Shown here: positions 59,836 to 64,000 of the stretch, piece after piece
Layout of the letters: every line of letters starts with the position of its first letter
Position numbering within the stretch: the first letter of the stretch is position 1
DNA from: Comamonas thiooxydans
Lineage (GTDB): Bacteria; Pseudomonadota; Gammaproteobacteria; Burkholderiales; Burkholderiaceae_C
NCBI RefSeq assembly: GCF_000964545.1
Contig: NZ_BBVD01000004.1
Location: 442,121-506,120, forward strand
DNA: 64,000 nt
Direction of reading: 5' to 3'
Notes under the pieces: model-generated
What the model saw: only the letters and a program-made list of their open reading frames with translations
Told to the model about the DNA's origin: nothing
The model's database searches: none
Position numbers and translations under genes: made by a program

Positions 59836-62025
59836 ATGACTGATCGCACCCAAGTCCACGGCCTGCAAGTCGCCACCGAGCTGTACAACTTTGTGAACAC
59901 GCAAGTGCTGCCTGGCACGGGCGTGGACCAGGACACCTACTGGAAGGGCTTCGACGCCATCGTGGCCGATCTGGCGCCCAAGAACGCAGCCCTGCTGGCC
60001 GAGCGCGATCGCCTGCAGACGCAGCTCGATACCTGGCACAAGGCCAACCCCGGCCCCATCGCCGACATGGCGGCCTACCGCCAGTTTCTGACCAGCATCG
60101 GCTATCTGGTGGAGTCTCCCAAGGACGCCAAGGCCACGACCGAAAACGTCGACGCCGAACTGGCCATTCAGGCCGGCCCCCAGCTGGTGGTGCCCATTCT
60201 GAACGCCCGCTACGCGCTGAACGCCGCCAACGCCCGCTGGGGCTCGCTGTACGACGCGCTGTATGGCACGGACGCCATCAGCGAAGAAGGCGGCGCCGAG
60301 AAGGGCAAGGGCTACAACCCCGTGCGCGGCGCCAAGGTCATCGCATTCGCACGCAACTTCCTCGATCAGGCCGTGCCCCTGGCCTCGGGCTCGCACAAGG
60401 ACTCCACCGGCTACGCCGTCGAAGGCGGCAAGCTGGTCGTGTCCCTGAAGGACGGCAGCAAGACCAGCCTGAAGGACGAAGCCAAGTTCATCGGCTACCA
60501 GGGCGATGCTGCGGCTCCCAAATCGGTGCTGCTCAAGAACAACGGCATCCACATCGACATCATCATCAACAAGTCCACCCCCATCGGCAGCACTGACGCC
60601 GCCGGCGTGGCCGATGTGGTGGTCGAGGCCGCTCTGTCCACCATTCTGGATCTGGAAGACTCCGTGGCCGCTGTGGATGCCGAAGACAAGGTCAACGGCT
60701 ATGCCAACTGGCTGGGCATTCTGAAGGGCACGCTGACCGAGTCCTTTGAAAAGGGCGGCAAGATCGTGACCCGTGGTCTGAACCCCGACCGCGAATACAC
60801 CGGCGCCGACGGCAAGCCCGTGAAGCTGCACGGCCGCTCGCTGATGTTCGTGCGCAACGTGGGCCATCTGATGACCAACCCCGCCGTGCTGTGGGGCCCC
60901 GAGCAGAAGGAAATCCCCGAAGGCATCATGGACGCGCTGGTGACTACCGCCATCGCCATTCACGACCTGAAGGGCGGCGCCAACGGCATCCGCAATAGCC
61001 GCACAGGCAGCGTCTACATCGTCAAGCCCAAGATGCACGGCCCCGCCGAAGCCGCCTTCGCGAACGAACTGTTCGGCCGCGTTGAAAAGGTTCTGGGCCT
61101 GCCCGAGAACACCGTCAAGCTCGGCATCATGGACGAAGAGCGTCGCACTTCTGTCAACCTGAAGGCCGCTATCGCTGCTGCACCCGCACGCGTTGCCTTC
61201 ATCAACACCGGCTTCCTGGACCGCACCGGCGATGAAATGCACACTGCCATGTATGCCGGCCCCATGGTCCGCAAGGCCGACATGAAGACCTGCGCCTGGC
61301 TGCCCGCCTATGAAAAGAACAATGTGCTGGTCGGCCTGAACATGGGCCTGCGCGGCCGCGCCCAGATCGGCAAGGGCATGTGGGCCATGCCCGACCTGAT
61401 GAAGGCCATGCTGGAGCAGAAGATTGCCCAGCCCAAGGCCGGTGCCAACACCGCCTGGGTGCCCTCGCCCACCGGCGCCACCCTGCACGCCCTGCACTAT
61501 CACCAGATCAATGTGGCCGACGTGCAAAAGGGTCTGGAAAGCCCCAACGCCGACGCCGAATGCGACGAACTGCTGAACGCCATCCTGCAAGTGCCCGTGT
61601 CCACCAACCCCAACTGGTCCGATGCAGAAAAGCAGCAGGAAGTGGACAACAACGTGCAAGGCATCCTGGGCTATGTGGTGCGCTGGATCGACCAGGGCGT
61701 GGGCTGCTCCAAGGTGCCCGACATCCACAACGTGGGCCTGATGGAAGACCGCGCCACGCTGCGCATCTCCAGCCAGCACATCGCCAACTGGCTGCAGCAC
61801 GGCATCGTCACCGAAGCCATGGTGCGCGACAGCTATGCCCGCATGGCCAAGATCGTGGACGAGCAGAATGCCGGCGACGCCGCCTACAAGAGCCTGGTGG
61901 CCAATCCCGATGGCGCGGCCTACCAGGCTGCTCTGGACCTGGTGTTCAAGGGCAAGGAACAGCCTTCCGGCTACACCGAGCCTCTGCTGCACGCCTGGCG
62001 TCTGAAGGTCAAGGCTGGTGCCTGA
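59836..62025 (+). CDS. glcB: Malate synthase G
   Basis: 729 residues, full length. Condenses glyoxylate with acetyl-CoA. 'NARYALNAANARWGSLYDALYGTDAI' (in part), the catalytic region 'TRGLNPDREYTGADGKPVKLHGRS' (in part), 'IMDEERRTSVNLKAAIAAA' and 'GYVVRWIDQGVGCSKVPDI' are typical of the monomeric G isoform. AGAGG ribosome site. It stands alone, without glycolate oxidase or glc regulator genes. Confidence 0.97.
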   Translation: MTDRTQVHGLQVATELYNFVNTQVLPGTGVDQDTYWKGFDAIVADLAPKNAALLAERDRLQTQLDTWHKANPGPIADMAAYRQFLTSIGYLVESPKDAKATTENVDAELAIQAGPQLVVPILNARYALNAANARWGSLYDALYGTDAISEEGGAEKGKGYNPVRGAKVIAFARNFLDQAVPLASGSHKDSTGYAVEGGKLVVSLKDGSKTSLKDEAKFIGYQGDAAAPKSVLLKNNGIHIDIIINKSTPIGSTDAAGVADVVVEAALSTILDLEDSVAAVDAEDKVNGYANWLGILKGTLTESFEKGGKIVTRGLNPDREYTGADGKPVKLHGRSLMFVRNVGHLMTNPAVLWGPEQKEIPEGIMDALVTTAIAIHDLKGGANGIRNSRTGSVYIVKPKMHGPAEAAFANELFGRVEKVLGLPENTVKLGIMDEERRTSVNLKAAIAAAPARVAFINTGFLDRTGDEMHTAMYAGPMVRKADMKTCAWLPAYEKNNVLVGLNMGLRGRAQIGKGMWAMPDLMKAMLEQKIAQPKAGANTAWVPSPTGATLHALHYHQINVADVQKGLESPNADAECDELLNAILQVPVSTNPNWSDAEKQQEVDNNVQGILGYVVRWIDQGVGCSKVPDIHNVGLMEDRATLRISSQHIANWLQHGIVTEAMVRDSYARMAKIVDEQNAGDAAYKSLVANPDGAAYQAALDLVFKGKEQPSGYTEPLLHAWRLKVKAGA

Positions 62026-62072
62026 TTGCCGGGCAAAGCCGCTCCTGAACAAGGAGTAACTCCCGCTTGATA

Positions 62073-62109
62073 CCAATGGATTTCAAAGGTTTTTCTACCT
62101 AAATCCATT
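62073..62109. other. Hairpin after glcB
   Basis: Arms caatggattt and aaatccattg separated by 17 bases, shortly after the glcB stop. AT-rich; could be a stability or regulatory hairpin preceding the terminator. Confidence 0.4.
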
Positions 62110-62133
62110 GATTCAATTGCGCAATCCGCTATC

Positions 62134-62172
62134 AAAATGCACTCCATGTCAGTACATCGAGTGCATTTTTCT
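62134..62172 (+). terminator. Intrinsic terminator of glcB
   Basis: Ten-base arms aaaatgcact and agtgcatttt with a T run after the second arm on the plus strand. Confidence 0.75.
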
Positions 62173-62216
62173 TGGCCACGGCCCTAGTGGTGCGGTATGG
62201 CTTCTACACTGCTGCC

Positions 62217-62435
62217 ATGCCCACCGATCCCCTCATAGACGCCAGCCGCTGCCCTCTGTGCGGCCAGCCCAACCAGTGCGCCATCAGCGCCGGCCTGCCG
62301 CCTCAGAGCTGCTGGTGCATGCAGACCCCGGTTTCCCGGGACGCGCTGGAGCGACTGCCCGCAGACGCACGCGGCAAGGCCTGCATCTGCCCCGCCTGTG
62401 CGCGGCCGGTTGCCGACGATTCCACCCCTGCCTGA
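62217..62435 (+). CDS. Cysteine-rich CWC family protein
   Basis: 72 residues. The pattern C-x2-C (CPLCGQPNQCA) followed by SCWCM, and later C-x-C-x2-C (ACICPACARPV), defines this small family and probably binds zinc. The start at 62217 lacks a clear ribosome site. Function unknown. Confidence 0.82.
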   Translation: MPTDPLIDASRCPLCGQPNQCAISAGLPPQSCWCMQTPVSRDALERLPADARGKACICPACARPVADDSTPA

Positions 62436-62489
62436 TCCTGCGCTCACCGCCTTGCAGCTCGGGCATTCAACATCAGCAAGGAGACCTTG

Positions 62490-62678
62490 ATGCCCACCTA
62501 TCGCATTGAACTGTTTGAAGGCCGCAGCGTTGAACAAAAGCGCAAGCTGGCCGAAGAAATCACCCGCGTGACCACCGAGGTGCTGGGCAGTGCCCCCGAG
62601 TCCGTGGACATCATCATCACCGACGTGCCGCGCCACAACTGGGCCACCGGCGGCAAGCTCTGGTCGGAGCAAAGCTGA
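62490..62678 (+). CDS. 4-oxalocrotonate tautomerase-family protein, first copy
   Basis: 62 residues after an AAGGAG site. Pro1 (after Met removal) is the catalytic base, and MPTYRIELFEGRSVEQKRKL and 'APESVDIIITDVPRHNWATGG' (in part) match the 4-OT family. It may act on an enol-keto acid of aromatic catabolism. Tandem with a paralogue 100 bases downstream. Confidence 0.85.
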   Translation: MPTYRIELFEGRSVEQKRKLAEEITRVTTEVLGSAPESVDIIITDVPRHNWATGGKLWSEQS

Positions 62679-62780
62679 CCGACCCGCACGCGGCCGAGGC
62701 CGTCCCGGGACGGATCTTGACTAGCCCGGCCTTATGATGGGCCTCTTTTCCCAACCCCAAGCCAGCAAGGAAACCTGCAC

Positions 62781-62969
62781 ATGCCCACCTACCATGTCGA
62801 AATGATGGAAGGCCGAACCGTCGAACAAAAGCGCAAGCTGGTCGAAGAAATCACCCGCGTCAGCGTTGAAGTGCTGGGCGGCTCGCCCGAATCGGTGGAC
62901 ATCATCATCACCGACATCAAGCGTCACGACTGGGCCACCGGCGGCAAGCTCTGGCTGGACCGCGAATAG
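62781..62969 (+). CDS. 4-oxalocrotonate tautomerase-family protein, second copy
   Basis: 62 residues after an AAGGAAAC site. 45 of 62 residues are identical to the first copy, including Pro1 and the WATGGKLW tail. A local duplication followed by divergence. The two could form homo- or hetero-oligomers. Confidence 0.85.
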   Translation: MPTYHVEMMEGRTVEQKRKLVEEITRVSVEVLGGSPESVDIIITDIKRHDWATGGKLWLDRE

Positions 62970-62990
62970 GCCATCGCCGCCCTCTTGCGC

Positions 62991-63013
62991 AAAGCAGCTT
63001 AGGCTGCTTTTTT
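62991..63013 (+). terminator. Intrinsic terminator of the tautomerase genes
   Basis: Stem aaagcagc/gctgcttt with a ttag loop and T run on the plus strand. Confidence 0.85.
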
Positions 63014-63126
63014 CATGCCGGCTGGGCAGCGGTTGACGATCTCTGCCATACAGCACCATCATTGACGAGATCATCCATAGATTCTTGGGCTATAAAGCTT
63101 TTTTGCTTGAAAGATATGACGAAGCC

Positions 63127-63894
63127 ATGTGCCAGCTGCTTGGAATGAACTGCAACACGCCTACCGATGTGCGCTTTAGCTTCTCAGGCTTCACGCAGCG
63201 CGCAGGCAACACCGGCGACCACACCGACGGCTGGGGCATCGCCTTCTTCGAAGACAAGGGCCTGCGCCACTTCGTCGATCACGAACGCGCCGTCGACTCC
63301 CAGATCGCCAAGCTCATCCGCGAATACCCGATCAAGAGCACCAACGTCATCGCCCATATCCGCAAGGCCACCCAGGGCGTGGTCAGCCTGCAGAACTGCC
63401 ATCCCTTTGTGCGCGAGCTCTGGGGACGCAACTGGGTCTTCGCGCACAACGGCGATCTCAAGAACTTCGCCCCCAAGCTGCACGCCCACTTCCAGCCCAT
63501 TGGCAACACGGACAGCGAGCAGGCCTTCTGCTGGATCATGCAGGAGCTGTGGAAGTCCCATGCGGGCGTGCCCAGCATCGAAGAGCTGACCCACACCCTG
63601 CGCGAGCTGGCCGCCAAGATCGCACCGCACGGCACGTTCAACTTCCTGCTCTCCAACGGCGAGGCGCTCTGGGCCCATGCCACGACCCACCTCTGCTATG
63701 TCGAGCGCCGCCATCCCTTCACCCAGGCGCAGCTGTCCGACGAAGATCTCAGTGTGGATTTCTCCCGCGAAACCACCCCCCAGGACAAGGTGGCCATCAT
63801 CGTCACCGCCCCTCTGACACAGAACGAGCAGTGGACCCCCTTCCAGAACGGCGAGCTGCGCGTGTTTGTGCATGGCCAGGCCGCACCATACTGA
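63127..63894 (+). CDS. Class II glutamine amidotransferase (YafJ-like)
   Basis: 255 residues from the ATG at 63127. Cys2 becomes the N-terminal nucleophile in MCQLLGMN, with 'HTDGWGIAFFE' and 'NCHPFVRELWGRNWVFAHNGDLKNF' (in part) forming the glutaminase pocket. An in-frame extension to 63085 would bury the catalytic Cys and is rejected. The partner reaction is unknown. Terminator follows. Confidence 0.92.
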   Translation: MCQLLGMNCNTPTDVRFSFSGFTQRAGNTGDHTDGWGIAFFEDKGLRHFVDHERAVDSQIAKLIREYPIKSTNVIAHIRKATQGVVSLQNCHPFVRELWGRNWVFAHNGDLKNFAPKLHAHFQPIGNTDSEQAFCWIMQELWKSHAGVPSIEELTHTLRELAAKIAPHGTFNFLLSNGEALWAHATTHLCYVERRHPFTQAQLSDEDLSVDFSRETTPQDKVAIIVTAPLTQNEQWTPFQNGELRVFVHGQAAPY

Positions 63895-63921
63895 AGTGCT
63901 TCAGGCTGACTACTGAAAAAT

Positions 63922-63950
63922 AAAAAGAGAGCGCCAGGCGCTCTCTTTTT
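63922..63950. terminator. Strong bidirectional terminator
   Basis: Arms aaaaagagagcgc and gcgctctcttttt around a 3-base loop, just after the amidotransferase stop. Confidence 0.88.
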
Positions 63951-64000
63951 ATGGGGTTCCGGTATTTTTGCAGCTGTAATGCAGCGACAGCCTACGACAG

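Noticed and set aside
59740..62076. A 778-codon open frame on the minus strand across malate synthase
   Set aside because: It is the antisense frame of glcB, with Gly/His/Val-rich composition and no motif. High GC makes such frames common.
1..64000. tRNA, rRNA, CRISPR arrays, insertion sequences, prophage genes
   Set aside because: None seen: no repeat-spacer arrays, no transposase or integrase motifs, no rRNA-like blocks. A covariance-model scan could not be run by eye.

Overview
This window is chromosomal DNA from a high-GC betaproteobacterium of the Comamonadaceae, most like Comamonas. The evidence is three Bug/TctC-type periplasmic binding proteins, a UrtABCDE plus urease nitrogen-scavenging locus, the lptA-lptB-rpoN block, an LpxO lipid A hydroxylase, and two families of short intergenic repeats of the kind seen in that family. 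No rRNA, tRNA, CRISPR array, transposase or prophage was seen. The window holds about 60 supported protein genes, nearly all intact.

Layout. (1) 1-7.9 kb: a kinase-like protein; dctA (C4-dicarboxylate uptake) divergent from a large hybrid sensor kinase; small DUF2867, unknown and GFA proteins; and an ErdR/AgmR-like LuxR response regulator that may partner the kinase. (2) 8.0-17.9 kb: a catabolic island made of two divergons. One has MBL-fold protein, FAD monooxygenase, DUF2783 and a Bug protein, with its own IclR regulator. The other has a Bug protein and a self-sufficient CYP116B-type P450 (P450, reductase and ferredoxin in one chain), also with its own IclR regulator. The two iclR genes converge with 3 bp between them. 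(3) 18-38.9 kb: the urea locus. ureD stands alone, followed by a Bug/TauD pair on the other strand, then urtABCDE, a TonB receptor with a DUF4198 protein, and ureA-hupE-ureB-lysE-ureC-ureE-ureF-abm-ureG, interrupted by an antisense GGCT gene. Three sequences matching the sigma-54 -24/-12 consensus (before urtA, ureA and the TonB receptor) and NtrC-like sites point to nitrogen control. rpoN itself lies at 48-50 kb. The TonB receptor, DUF4198 and HupE suggest a dedicated nickel supply for urease.

(4) 38.9-48 kb: a small gene for a 25-residue peptide with its own promoter, palindrome and terminator; a GNAT protein; DAHP synthase; a guanidinium exporter (gdx) behind a clear guanidine-II (mini-ykkC) riboswitch; an SDR; FosA; a PIN protein; an rRNA methyltransferase; a CsaA-like protein; a DUF711 protein; and LpxO. 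(5) 48-55 kb: rpoN, lptB, lptA, dsbA, an SPOR protein and argS, all on the minus strand. (6) 55-64 kb: a TonB-receptor remnant, a DUF2214 protein, a LysR regulator, a cytoplasmic two-component pair, a roadblock-like protein, malate synthase G (glcB), a CWC protein, tandem tautomerases and a class II glutamine amidotransferase.

The most interesting signals are the sigma-54/NtrC wiring of the urea and nickel locus, the orphan small gene at 38.9-39.1 kb, the twin-IclR island with CYP116B and a metal-site-degenerate MBL protein, and a GC-rich repeat that sits just after stop codons in a fixed orientation.
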